This document shows positions 8,772 through 16,910 of a stretch of DNA of 64,000 nucleotides, in pieces. How positions within the stretch are numbered: the stretch's first letter is position 1; every line of letters starts with the position of its first letter. Location: NCBI GenBank assembly GCA_003326205.1, contig LWTK01000105.1, forward strand, positions 1-64,000, given 5' to 3'. The position numbers were made by a program, and so were the translations under genes. The stretch comes from Nostoc sp. ATCC 43529. Its GTDB lineage: Bacteria > Cyanobacteriota > Cyanobacteriia > Cyanobacteriales > Nostocaceae. The notes beneath the pieces are model-generated. The model was not told the DNA's origin. It made no database searches and saw nothing but the letters and a program-made list of their open reading frames with translations.

Positions 8772-8993
8772 TTATCTTTTAGCCTTTTCATTAGGCGAAG
8801 CTGCATGAGGTAGTATTGATTTTTCTTCGTCTAAGGTTGGTGCAGGTATACCTAAATGCTTCCTGGCAGCTTCTTCAGCTAGCTGTCGGTCTTGTTCAGT
8901 CTCGAACTGACTTTCATCTAACAAATGAGGGTTTTTTGCCGCTTCATCTCGGCTTGGGCGATAGCCGTTTTTCCACCTGTACTTCCAGTCCAT
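8772..8993 (-). CDS. Small hydrophilic conserved-type protein
   Basis: A 73-residue, highly charged protein (MDWKYRWKNGYRPSRDEAAKN at the start, EKAKR at the end) with no membrane segment or signal peptide. Amino-acid composition and the absence of any overlapping better frame suggest a real gene. I have the impression of similar short proteins in other filamentous cyanobacteria but cannot name a family. It lies downstream of the dynamin-like operon, separated from it by hairpins, so it is probably its own transcription unit. Confidence 0.55.
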   Translation of the reverse strand: MDWKYRWKNGYRPSRDEAAKNPHLLDESQFETEQDRQLAEEAARKHLGIPAPTLDEEKSILPHAASPNEKAKR

Positions 8994-9194
8994 AATTTTA
9001 TAAGCAGATATACTGCAATTTTATTTCCTAGTTTTTTATAGTACGCGGTTAATGTAAGATGACACTCTTGCTATAGGTTGAACAGGCTGATTCAAAGGGT
9101 ATAAATTTAACATTTTTTGGGTAAAAATACTTGAGGGAAAAGGGGAAAGGGATAAGAGAAAATCCTTTCCCTTTAACATTTCCTTTTCCCCCAA

Positions 9195-9218
9195 GAGTAC
9201 AAAACTATTTTTGTACTC
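9195..9218. terminator. Hairpin, 10-bp stem, downstream of the dynamin-like operon
   Basis: GAGTACAAAA pairs perfectly with TTTTGTACTC around a CTAT loop. It lies ~90 bp past the end of the last GTPase gene (minus strand), in the gap before the small gene at 8772-8993. A purine/pyrimidine inverted pair (GGGAAAAGGGG.../...CCTTTTCCCC, about 9136-9191) lies alongside it. Termination is inferred only from structure and position. Confidence 0.5.
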
Positions 9219-9246
9219 TTACTCCATGAACACAATTCACAACGAA

Positions 9247-9267
9247 GGAATGAAAATATTTCATTCC
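9247..9267. terminator. Hairpin GGAATGAAA-ATA-TTTCATTCC
   Basis: A perfect 9-bp stem with a 3-base loop located ~38 bp beyond the stop of the last GTPase gene on the minus strand. Its position fits a transcription end for the operon, though there is no long T-run. Confidence 0.45.
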
Positions 9268-9304
9268 TAGTCACCAGTCCCCAGTCCCTATTTTCAAGGT
9301 AGGT

Positions 9305-11326
9305 CTAATGAATCAATCCAGCTTCAAACATCAAATGATTCAATTTGCTATCAAGCTCAAGATTTTCCTCCTCAAGTTGTCTGAGCTTTTGAACTTCATT
9401 CTGTATATCAAGTCTGCCTTGCTTGCGTTCGTCAAGAATTTGCTCTACTTCAGCGCTAATACTGCTAATTTCCCCTGCTAGTCCTTCATCTAAAGCGTTT
9501 CTCAGTTCTTTTAATTTTTCTTCGACTTGTATCTTCACCCTCATAGCCAAATCCCTATTCCTACTTGCAAGTTCTTCGCATAGTTTCTTGCTAACATTTT
9601 TCTTGATACCGCTTTTGAGTGAAAAGATATTTACAAAGCTACCTGCAAGAATAGAAGCGATGACCGCAGCAATAATGGCAATGGGATTCAGCAAGTTAAA
9701 GATGATTAGAATTATTCCTGCAACAAGTTGAATGAGCATAGTCTTCAGCATCGCTTTCAGCCCCATAACCATTCCCATACCACCTGTGATGAAATCTCCA
9801 GTGACCAATATATATCCACCAGAAAGTAGACGACCCCATATAGATGGTTCTTTCTGCTTAGCAAGCTCCTCATCACTAATTTGGTCGCCAATTGAGATAC
9901 TCAGACGAAGCTGATTAGCAGATTTCAAAAACTCCTGACCTTCATTTTCAAGATCGTCTTGCATCTGTTGAACACGTTCCGCAATTATTGGTGAGAGTGT
10001 TTGTGTAGTCCACTCAGAAACATCTGACTCAATTTTAAGTTTAAGATGATTGAGTACCTCTTTGACAACTGGCTCTAGGGTACTTTTACGAGGAGGAAAG
10101 CCTATGCCTGACTCAATATTATATTCATCACCCCAAGCTGGTATCTTACCTGGAAGTTCCAGGAAATAACTATCAGCTATGTCGTAAACCTCTCGCGCAA
10201 TGTCAGCAATAGCAGAGTCAACTTTATTGACCATTAGTTGTCGTTTTGTCTCCAGAAGCTTCAGGGGAAGTTTTGCTTCATCATAGCGTTTTTCCAGTTC
10301 TTCAATTGAAGTCTGAATCATATCTATTCGAGACGGTATCACTTTCCTGACAGCCCTGTTTACAGAGTCTAAAGAGCGTAATGTAGTCAATAATTTTGCT
10401 CGGCCTTTTTGCTCAACTAAAAATGATTCCAGAGATTTTTCTAAAGTATCAATTCCAGATTCTTCAACTTTTTCAGTATCTTTCTTTATCTTCCCAAGGA
10501 GGGCACTTCGCGAATCAATAAACTTGATTCCGGCATCTCCCAGTTCTGTAAGCGGAGATAAATTCTTAAACACAAAATTCTGAAACTCTTTTTCACTTTG
10601 CTCACCAACAGCGGCAGATTCCTTAATGTGGTCATAATAGGTAATGATAAAAAATAAGGATTCATACCCAAGTCCCCGCAGCAAATTGATGGTGTCTAAA
10701 TCTTTCTTGGAACCTGTATCTTGGCTTTTCATTAAATACAGAACAGCATCTACAGACTTGGCGTAATCCAAAGTAATATCATCGCGGGAATCAGGATCGT
10801 CAAGACCAACTGAATCTATTAACTCAACACCATTAGCACATAGTTTGAGCGGCCATTGTAAATCCATTCGCTTGTATTTACTGGTAACTTCAGAGTCATT
10901 AACATGATCGATTCTGATGTACTTTTCTAGCTCATTCACTGGAATATCAAACGGCTGATCTCCATTTAGTCCCATTCCTTTTTTTGGATAAAGGGTAACT
11001 TTCTTATCCTCTTCTTTAGCATAGGTAATCTTGCACAGTACACCTGTTGTAGGTGTAGGTGTAGCAGGCAGGAGTTTTTCGCCAAACAGAGCATTAATAA
11101 AGGTGGATTTGCCAGCACTGAAACGGCCAACAACAAGTACCCTGAGTTTGTCACTCTTGAGGCGATCGATCAATCCTTTAACTATTTCACCTTGTTTTGT
11201 ACCTTTTGTTTGAATGTCATCCATTTTCAACTTAACAACGATATCAGACTGCTTTTGTGCAAGTGCAAGTAAATCGTTACGTCGTTGGCTGTAAATTTCG
11301 TAAAGATTAGAAGAATTAGCTTTCAT
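9305..11326 (-). CDS. Dynamin-like GTPase with membrane hairpin (third gene of GTPase operon)
   Basis: A 673-residue protein. G1 is GRFSAGKST (residues 67-75) and the switch-I threonines are in TPTTGVLCKITY. G3 is DSVG within ELIDSVGLDDPDS, and the G4 region is ITYYDH. Long predicted helices follow (~300-520), then a strongly hydrophobic double segment (MLIQLVAGIILIIFNLLNPIAIIAAVIASILAG type, ~545-590) and a C-terminal coiled coil (EVEQILDERKQGRLDIQNEVQKL). This order (G domain, helical neck, membrane-inserting paddle, helical return) is that of bacterial dynamin-like proteins, which bind and remodel membranes. It is the last of three GTPase genes on one strand, 21 bp after the middle one. 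Cargo and process are unknown. Confidence 0.88.
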   Translation of the reverse strand: MKANSSNLYEIYSQRRNDLLALAQKQSDIVVKLKMDDIQTKGTKQGEIVKGLIDRLKSDKLRVLVVGRFSAGKSTFINALFGEKLLPATPTPTTGVLCKITYAKEEDKKVTLYPKKGMGLNGDQPFDIPVNELEKYIRIDHVNDSEVTSKYKRMDLQWPLKLCANGVELIDSVGLDDPDSRDDITLDYAKSVDAVLYLMKSQDTGSKKDLDTINLLRGLGYESLFFIITYYDHIKESAAVGEQSEKEFQNFVFKNLSPLTELGDAGIKFIDSRSALLGKIKKDTEKVEESGIDTLEKSLESFLVEQKGRAKLLTTLRSLDSVNRAVRKVIPSRIDMIQTSIEELEKRYDEAKLPLKLLETKRQLMVNKVDSAIADIAREVYDIADSYFLELPGKIPAWGDEYNIESGIGFPPRKSTLEPVVKEVLNHLKLKIESDVSEWTTQTLSPIIAERVQQMQDDLENEGQEFLKSANQLRLSISIGDQISDEELAKQKEPSIWGRLLSGGYILVTGDFITGGMGMVMGLKAMLKTMLIQLVAGIILIIFNLLNPIAIIAAVIASILAGSFVNIFSLKSGIKKNVSKKLCEELASRNRDLAMRVKIQVEEKLKELRNALDEGLAGEISSISAEVEQILDERKQGRLDIQNEVQKLRQLEEENLELDSKLNHLMFEAGLIH

Positions 11327-11347
11327 AGTTGAGTCTCCTTTTAGGAA

Positions 11348-13087
11348 TTACAAATGTGTTTCTGTCTTAATTTCCAACATCAGTTGGTTGGTTTGTTTGT
11401 TCAGCTGCTCCCAGTTTGCTCCAGATTTATTAACTGGCTTACGCTTGATAGCCATTAAGGCTTGAAGTTGAGCTTGTTCCCAGCTAATTTGGTGCTGCTT
11501 TAGGTCAGAGATGACTTGGTTGTAACTTTCTTTGAGTCGGCGAGATACTTCTATCGCATATTCATGTTCTGCTCGCTCAACGATCTTGCTGAGTTCGTCA
11601 CAAATCTTGTCGCGTTCCTTAGCGTTATTCCATCTGATGAATTGTTCAGATGTTAATCCGGCGATTACACTTGCTGCGATTCCTGCACTTCCAAAACCCA
11701 AAGGCCCTAGAACTGTTCCAGCCATCACAACTAATACTGCTGTTCCAACACGGGAGATTATTTTTAGAGTATTCTGGTCAGAAAGCTGAATTTCTTTTTG
11801 TTCGATCGCAGTTTCATCTATTGAAATATTTGGCTCACTCAAAACTTGCAATGGATACTTAAATTGTTTAGAAATTTCTTCTTGAAGCCATTGCACATCT
11901 AAAGTAATTTGCTTGTTGATTTTACCAGAAAGCTCTTGGGCAAGGTTTTTGAGTTCCCGATCTAAACGGAATGGCAAATCGATTTCCCACCAAGTTTTTA
12001 CATCGTTAGTGCGCTCGATTTCGTAAAGAAGTTTTTCGACAATCGTTGTACGATTCTTTTGGAGATGTTCTCTAAGTATGTCATCTACTTTGTGGCGTTT
12101 GAGAGCGAGCTTTTGCTCAATTTGCTGCCAAGCTAAATTTTGTGATTCAAGTTGTTGCTGACGTTGCTTAAACTCTAGATCCCTCTCTTGTTCATTTTTT
12201 TTCTGAGCTTCCAGTCCTGTTTGTGTAGCGGAATGAATTACACGAAGAACTCCCAGTAGATTATGAGCAATTTGTTGAGCACGTACAGATATAATATCCG
12301 TTTCATCTATAGCTTCTTGGATAGCTGTTGTTAAGTTACTGATGTTGCTGTCATCTGAGGATTTAATACTGGTGGGGATAACTTTAATTGAAGAGGAGTA
12401 TGATTTTGCATGTTTAGTAACATAGACAATAACATCCTCAACTTCTTCATCAAGTAGCTTGTCTATCTTGGAAAGTGCGATCGCCACAGGTATCTTCCGC
12501 TTCACGCATTCAGATAATAATCGTGCTTCAGGCCTTGTGAATGGCATCAAAGCATCAATCACTAGTACTACGCAATCTGTTCCTTCCAGCAATGAATTTG
12601 TTTGAACTTCAAAATCTTCTTCAGAGGCATTGAGAGCAAATTTTTCTATCAAATGGAAGTTATTCTCTGCAAGCCATTGGTGGCAAAGATAAATGCTTAC
12701 TGATGTTTGACTTGATTTTGAAAATACTTCATTTTTATGCAGATTTTCTAGTGGATATAAGGTTTGGTCATCAGCCAGTATAAAACCTTCTTTATTTTTG
12801 TCATTACCTCCTTGAATGGAAAATTGTATGTTACTAGAAAGCGCTGTTACAGGTAGAAGTTGTAAATCGAGTAGTCGATTAATCGAGTTGCTTTTCCCAG
12901 AATTGGGAACGCCAATAATGGCTATATCTATCGAATCTTTGTTAATTTTTTTCAGCATTTTTAATACTGGTTCAACAGCTTCCAAGCAACCTGCCTGAGT
13001 AGCTAGTTGATGAGTATGTTTCAACCATGTACCCAATTGTTGGGCAAGCTTACTATGCTCCCCTTGGGATGTGTTTGTATTTGTCAT
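11348..13087 (-). CDS. Degenerate P-loop GTPase, dynamin-operon middle gene
   Basis: A 579-residue protein. The P-loop is GVPNSGKSNS (residues ~59-68), lacking the usual Thr after the Ser. G4 reads ALSKIDKLLDEE. Where a DxxG (G3) motif is expected I see NNFHLIEKFALN, with no Asp-x-x-Gly, so the switch-II element appears lost. A long coiled coil follows (LEAQKKNEQERDLEFKQRQQ, ~300-350), then a hydrophobic glycine-rich patch (VLVVMAGTVLGPLGFGSAGIAA) that may touch membrane, and a C-terminal helical region. It is probably a nucleotide-binding but hydrolysis-poor partner of the two flanking dynamin-like proteins; pairs of active and degenerate dynamins are known in bacteria. Gaps to its neighbours are 31 and 21 bp. 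Confidence 0.8.
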   Translation of the reverse strand: MTNTNTSQGEHSKLAQQLGTWLKHTHQLATQAGCLEAVEPVLKMLKKINKDSIDIAIIGVPNSGKSNSINRLLDLQLLPVTALSSNIQFSIQGGNDKNKEGFILADDQTLYPLENLHKNEVFSKSSQTSVSIYLCHQWLAENNFHLIEKFALNASEEDFEVQTNSLLEGTDCVVLVIDALMPFTRPEARLLSECVKRKIPVAIALSKIDKLLDEEVEDVIVYVTKHAKSYSSSIKVIPTSIKSSDDSNISNLTTAIQEAIDETDIISVRAQQIAHNLLGVLRVIHSATQTGLEAQKKNEQERDLEFKQRQQQLESQNLAWQQIEQKLALKRHKVDDILREHLQKNRTTIVEKLLYEIERTNDVKTWWEIDLPFRLDRELKNLAQELSGKINKQITLDVQWLQEEISKQFKYPLQVLSEPNISIDETAIEQKEIQLSDQNTLKIISRVGTAVLVVMAGTVLGPLGFGSAGIAASVIAGLTSEQFIRWNNAKERDKICDELSKIVERAEHEYAIEVSRRLKESYNQVISDLKQHQISWEQAQLQALMAIKRKPVNKSGANWEQLNKQTNQLMLEIKTETHL

Positions 13088-13118
13088 GGAGAAAATTCCT
13101 AGTTGAGTTTTCTGAAAT

Positions 13119-15152
13119 TTATACGTGAAGAAGTTTTGATTGAAGAGTTTCGAGTATTTGCTGGCGTCTACTCAATTCGGTACTATCTGAGTTTGTTTCC
13201 CGAATCTCCCAACTTAATTGGCTTCTTTTTTGCTGATGTTCAGTAACCATTTTGTTAACAACAGCACGATATTCTAAAAGATGAGCTTGCATAACCTTCT
13301 CTAAATCTGCACCAGCATTGTTAACAAAACTGTCTATTGTTGATTGCACTTTAGAAAGATATTTATCAACATATTCGTCAACATCATTCATAACTCTGTT
13401 GCGAACTCCCTGACGACAAGTATCTAGATCGTTGCCACTACCGTAACCAGTTAAGCCACCAAGGGCAGCCCCCGCAGCAGCGCCTAGAGGTCCTAAAACC
13501 ATAAACCCTGCGGCTGCTCCGATCGCTGCTCCCCATCCAGCCCGTTTGTTATCTTCTTGATTAACTTGCTCGATGAAAAGTTTAGGTGATGTAAACCTAA
13601 TAGAGGAAATCGAAAGCGAAGATACGTTTAATGAAGGAACGGTAATATTTAAACCAAGGGCTTTGAGATTTTGGTAATTTCTCTCAAATTGTTTTCTAAA
13701 TTCCAAAGAAACTTCTTCACAACAAGTCTTGAGTTTTTCGATATCTTGATTCACATTTTGGACGAAGTTCTGCCCTTCTGCTTCGGCTGCTGCCCTAATT
13801 TTTGGTTCTACAGTATCATCATAGTTGTGAATAATACTCCAACCAGCTTGGTCGATGACCTCATTAATCTTCACCTTAATATCTGAGTGAAACTTAATTT
13901 TCTTAGATGATGCATGAGATTTGCAAGTATTTCCTTGATGAGATATCTTTTCTAAACCTTGCTTGAAAAGCTGCCCTAAGACTTCTTCTATTGCTGTTAC
14001 AGAATTTGCTTGAAGGTATTTTTCCTCCTTTGCAAGTTTTTTTTGTTTCTCCTCAATATCTTTATTCAATTCCACAAATATGGACTGAAGCAGACATACT
14101 AAACGCTCTGAGATAATCACATTGCGTTGGCGAATCATCTCGCGCAGGAGAATTGTTTCCAGTTCTAGAAACTGGTGCTGCCAATAGAACCAAGTATATT
14201 GTTTGGATGATGGAATTTTGGCGATCGCTAACATTGTGATTGCTGCTGACTCCAGAACTATTGGATTCACTAATCCCAGTTTGTCCTTGAGTTTGCGTTT
14301 CACGAAATTAACAATATTTTCCCTGTCTTCTTCTTCTTGATCGTCCATTGCAGTAATTACAAAAATGCAACGATGCAGAAAATGACTGGCTGTTGTCTTC
14401 AGAAAAGATATTAAAGTATCTGACATTGGCGCAGATGAAGGAATCAGCACAATAGCTGCATCAGCTGACTCTTCGATGGCCGTTTGTGTAACGCTTGCAT
14501 GGTTGTCGGTATAATCTGCTCCGGCACCAATACCCGGAGTGTCAATAATTGAGAGTCCTGATTTGAGCCTTTCTTCTGGCAGTGAAATATCTATGCATTT
14601 TACCCAATTTGCAATATCTTGGTCGGCTGTCAATAACTCAATTAGTTCTTTAAGGGATGGTTGTTTCGGTAAATCTGTTTTGAGTTGAGAAATTGCTCTG
14701 TACAAACTAGAATTATCTGATTCTGTAGCCTGGATGCACCTATTATCGGAAAAAGTCACGCTAACACTAAAAGCTTTTCCGTAAGTGATATAAGTGGCTG
14801 AGGCTGTTGTTGCCACCCTAGCAGATTTCAACAGGCGTTGTCTTAGCAGTCCATTGATAAAAGTGCTTTTACCACTTGAAAATTCTCCAACAACTGCCAG
14901 ATAAAGTGTTGCATCGTTTGTTCGCTTTTCTATAGAATTTAGCTGTTCAAAAAGGTTTTGCTTTCGTTGACTCGATACAGAATGCTTGTCAATAATATTT
15001 TTGACAAATGAAATATGTTCGCTGGCATTTGTGATAGTATCAATTTCCGCAAGCAAAGAACTATTTCTTTTCTGAAGAAATTGATTATTTTCCTGAAAAA
15101 TACCACTGTAATCTTCCGATGAAGACCCAAAGGAATCAGATTTTAAAGACAT
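13119..15152 (-). CDS. Dynamin-like GTPase (first gene of GTPase operon)
   Basis: A 677-residue protein. G1 is GEFSSGKST (residues 89-97), with switch I at ATTASATYITY, G3 at IDTPGIGAGADY, and the G4 region ITAMDDQEEED. A long helical region follows. Near residues 530-575 lies a glycine-zipper-like hydrophobic patch (AGWGAAIGAAAGFMVLGPLGAAAGAALGGLTGYGSG), unlike the double membrane helix of the third gene, which suggests a different membrane contact. The C-terminus is helical and charged. It heads a tight block of three GTPase genes on the minus strand; a small acidic ORF and a sigma-like ORF precede it. Family-level assignment is firm; the biological role (membrane repair, fission, defence) is inference only. 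Confidence 0.87.
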   Translation of the reverse strand: MSLKSDSFGSSSEDYSGIFQENNQFLQKRNSSLLAEIDTITNASEHISFVKNIIDKHSVSSQRKQNLFEQLNSIEKRTNDATLYLAVVGEFSSGKSTFINGLLRQRLLKSARVATTASATYITYGKAFSVSVTFSDNRCIQATESDNSSLYRAISQLKTDLPKQPSLKELIELLTADQDIANWVKCIDISLPEERLKSGLSIIDTPGIGAGADYTDNHASVTQTAIEESADAAIVLIPSSAPMSDTLISFLKTTASHFLHRCIFVITAMDDQEEEDRENIVNFVKRKLKDKLGLVNPIVLESAAITMLAIAKIPSSKQYTWFYWQHQFLELETILLREMIRQRNVIISERLVCLLQSIFVELNKDIEEKQKKLAKEEKYLQANSVTAIEEVLGQLFKQGLEKISHQGNTCKSHASSKKIKFHSDIKVKINEVIDQAGWSIIHNYDDTVEPKIRAAAEAEGQNFVQNVNQDIEKLKTCCEEVSLEFRKQFERNYQNLKALGLNITVPSLNVSSLSISSIRFTSPKLFIEQVNQEDNKRAGWGAAIGAAAGFMVLGPLGAAAGAALGGLTGYGSGNDLDTCRQGVRNRVMNDVDEYVDKYLSKVQSTIDSFVNNAGADLEKVMQAHLLEYRAVVNKMVTEHQQKRSQLSWEIRETNSDSTELSRRQQILETLQSKLLHV

Positions 15153-15210
15153 AGCTGATGATTTTGGAATTAAAAATTATTTTGACGCTAAGTTCATCGA
15201 CTAATTCATC

Positions 15211-15561
15211 TTAAAAATCATCGCTATCATCTAAATTATGGTTGTCTTCAGAGAAGTTATATTCATCATCTGAAGACGATTCATCTCCACTAAAATCGAA
15301 AATGTTTTCTATGGTTAACGGAGGTGATTCTAAATAGTCACTGGTAATTGATTCATCCGTCGTCAAACTAGGAGAAACAAATTCTTCTTCATGAACGTAT
15401 TGAGCAAGCAGTTCCGCCTGATTTCTGAGCATTGAATCACTGAGTTCAAACTCCAGACAGGGCGCAAATAATTGTTGAAAATTGCCATAAGATAAATTGC
15501 CGATTTCTGCAATATGTCCAAGTCCGTAGTCGAAGTTGACCATTTCAGGATTAAACGCCAA
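15211..15561 (-). CDS. Acidic ORF of uncertain start, upstream of GTPase operon
   Basis: The 116-codon frame (TTG start as written; an in-frame ATG follows six codons later) ends in a very acidic tail rich in Asp, Ser and Glu (FSGDESSSDDEYNFSEDNHN). Composition and the position 58 bp before the first GTPase gene suggest real coding sequence. It overlaps, in another frame, the 3' part of the sigma-like ORF, whose own sequence stops looking protein-like there. So the two may be one gene broken by a one-base shift near 15560-15580. I recognise no domain in the acidic part. Confidence 0.45.
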   Translation of the reverse strand: MAFNPEMVNFDYGLGHIAEIGNLSYGNFQQLFAPCLEFELSDSMLRNQAELLAQYVHEEEFVSPSLTTDESITSDYLESPPLTIENIFDFSGDESSSDDEYNFSEDNHNLDDSDDF

Positions 15562-15863
15562 AGGAGCCGGGAAGCGATCGAGCTAATGTAGTTATTGAGT
15601 TTACATGAATAACCAGACTTGCTTTGACCTCGAAAATCACGGAGGGCTTTCCAGTTGTTTTTTTGAAGATGAATAAAAACCTCGCTGACAACTTCATGAA
15701 ACTCAAGTCCTAGAGTTAGGAACTTTGCTTTGGCTAAAAACTTCAAACGCGAACCACATCTTTGAATTAGGAGATGGGCGACTGCCGATTCGTCACCCTC
15801 AAGAATTTGAATGATAATCTCCTCATCACTCATGGCTTCGTAATTCTGATTGCTCTTATTCAT
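15363..15863 (-). CDS. Sigma-70 region-2-like protein, probably frame-shifted
   Basis: From the ATG at 15863 the product begins MNKSNQNYEAMSDEEIIIQI. It continues LEGDESAVAHLLIQRCGSRLKFLAKAKF, then FHEVVSEVFIHLQKNNWKALRDFRGQSKSG and YISSIASRLLW, which is the pattern of ECF/sigma-70 region 2 (helices ending in FRG...YISxIA). Beyond about 15550 the frame turns into unlikely sequence and no region 4 (DNA-binding helix-turn-helix) appears. An in-frame start further upstream at 15929 is possible. It precedes the GTPase operon on the same strand and could have been its regulator. Either the gene is broken here or the C-terminal half uses the other frame. Confidence 0.5.
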   Translation of the reverse strand: MNKSNQNYEAMSDEEIIIQILEGDESAVAHLLIQRCGSRLKFLAKAKFLTLGLEFHEVVSEVFIHLQKNNWKALRDFRGQSKSGYSCKLNNYISSIASRLLWRLILKWSTSTTDLDILQKSAIYLMAIFNNYLRPVWSLNSVIQCSEIRRNCLLNTFMKKNLFLLV

Positions 15864-15929
15864 AGCCAATTTGGCAAATCGCGTTGGTTCAACACAACTT
15901 GGCTGATATTCAGCCCGTGCAAAGTACAA

Positions 15930-16342
15930 GCGGTATAAAACCGTTTTTTAAGAACGTCTGTATTACTGAAGTACATAGCTGTTACAGTTCAAGGTTTTTA
16001 TAAGTGGTACTACTTGCTGTCTGTAAAAAGCTCCAAATTGACACAGTAGGATTCCAGAAAATCTAGAGAAGTCTTGCTAAAACAAGCATTTCAGTTGTGC
16101 ATTCTTTGGAAGCGTCAAGATAAATATATGCAATCTTTACCAAAATTGACATGCTAATTACGAATATTTACGTACAAGGTTAACCGTGTTTATATGGATA
16201 ATGCACCATTGGAGATGCGCTACTTACAAGTTTGGAATTAACGATAAGGCAAGTATTTGAAGAGGTAGATTTGGTTTGAATTTTAGGGTGTGACGTTTTT
16301 CATCTATTTGAACCACAATTTTCGGTACGGGCGCACAGCTGT
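15930..16342. other. Intergenic region, no gene seen
   Basis: About 410 bp upstream of the sigma-like ORF with no supportable ORF. It should contain the promoter of the GTPase operon; I cannot point to a confident -10/-35 pair. Its 3' end holds part of the GCGCACAGCTGT repeat that is split by the element at 16343-16537. Confidence 0.5.
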
Positions 16343-16537
16343 CATTGGTGTCAACTTAAGGTGAAACCCGCTTTGTGACAAGGTTTTGCCCTCACCCCCA
16401 ACCCCTCTCCCTTTGGGAGAGGGGAGCCAGAGATTTAATTCCCCTTCTCCTGTGGGAGAAGGGGTTAGGGGATGAGGGCGTCAGGGATGGGCAAAACCCT
16501 TGTCTGATATAGCTTTGAGCTTAAGTTGACACCAATG
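16343..16537. mobile_element. 195-bp MITE-like element with 18-bp perfect TIRs and 9-bp target duplication
   Basis: CATTGGTGTCAACTTAAG (16343-16360) is exactly complementary to CTTAAGTTGACACCAATG (16520-16537). The 9-base sequence CACAGCTGT immediately precedes (16334-16342) and follows (16538-16546) the element, as expected for a transposition target duplication. Inside are GGCAAAACC/GGTTTTGCC arms and two GC-rich hairpins (CCCCTCTCCC-TTTG-GGAGAGGGG type). It has no coding capacity; the transposase would have to be supplied in trans. Confidence 0.88.
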
Positions 16538-16610
16538 CACAGCTGTAAAGCCCCTACAACGTGGTCTATTTACCTGAAAATTGCTGTAAGTAGGTCAACT
16601 TAATTAAATC

Positions 16611-16816
16611 AGGACTTACGCACAGGTCATGGAAAACGTAGACGCAGAGCGGCTTGCCGCAGGCTACCACAGAGAAGCCAGTGCGTTGGGCGGGTTCCCC
16701 GACTTGTTCGCGAAGCGTCTCGTTCGCTCTTAGCGTCTCGTAGAGAAGAGAAGCAACTGGCGCGACGCAGAGAACACGGAGGCATAAGAGTTAGAGAGGT
16801 TTTTTGCGTAAGTCCT
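16611..16816. mobile_element. 206-bp element bounded by AGGACTTACGCA inverted repeats
   Basis: AGGACTTACGCA (16611-16622) and TGCGTAAGTCCT (16805-16816) are perfect 12-bp inverted repeats. The interior is made of CGCAGAG/CGTCTC-type short repeats plus GCGAAGCGTCTCG and contains no gene. I know this terminal sequence as a recurrent intergenic repeat in Nostoc-type genomes. No clear target duplication is seen. A frame of ~84 codons crossing it is spurious. Confidence 0.75.
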
Positions 16817-16910
16817 ATAAATGATAAAACAATAGTAGGGTGCGTTGTCTTGCGATGCAACGTCTCTACATCTGGATTCATACCGCAATTCAGCGATGCA
16901 AATTTATCTT

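Noticed and set aside
8484..8813. 109-codon plus-strand ORF
   Set aside because: It consists of MITE copy B and the GGGCG palindrome, and overlaps the better gene at 8772-8993.
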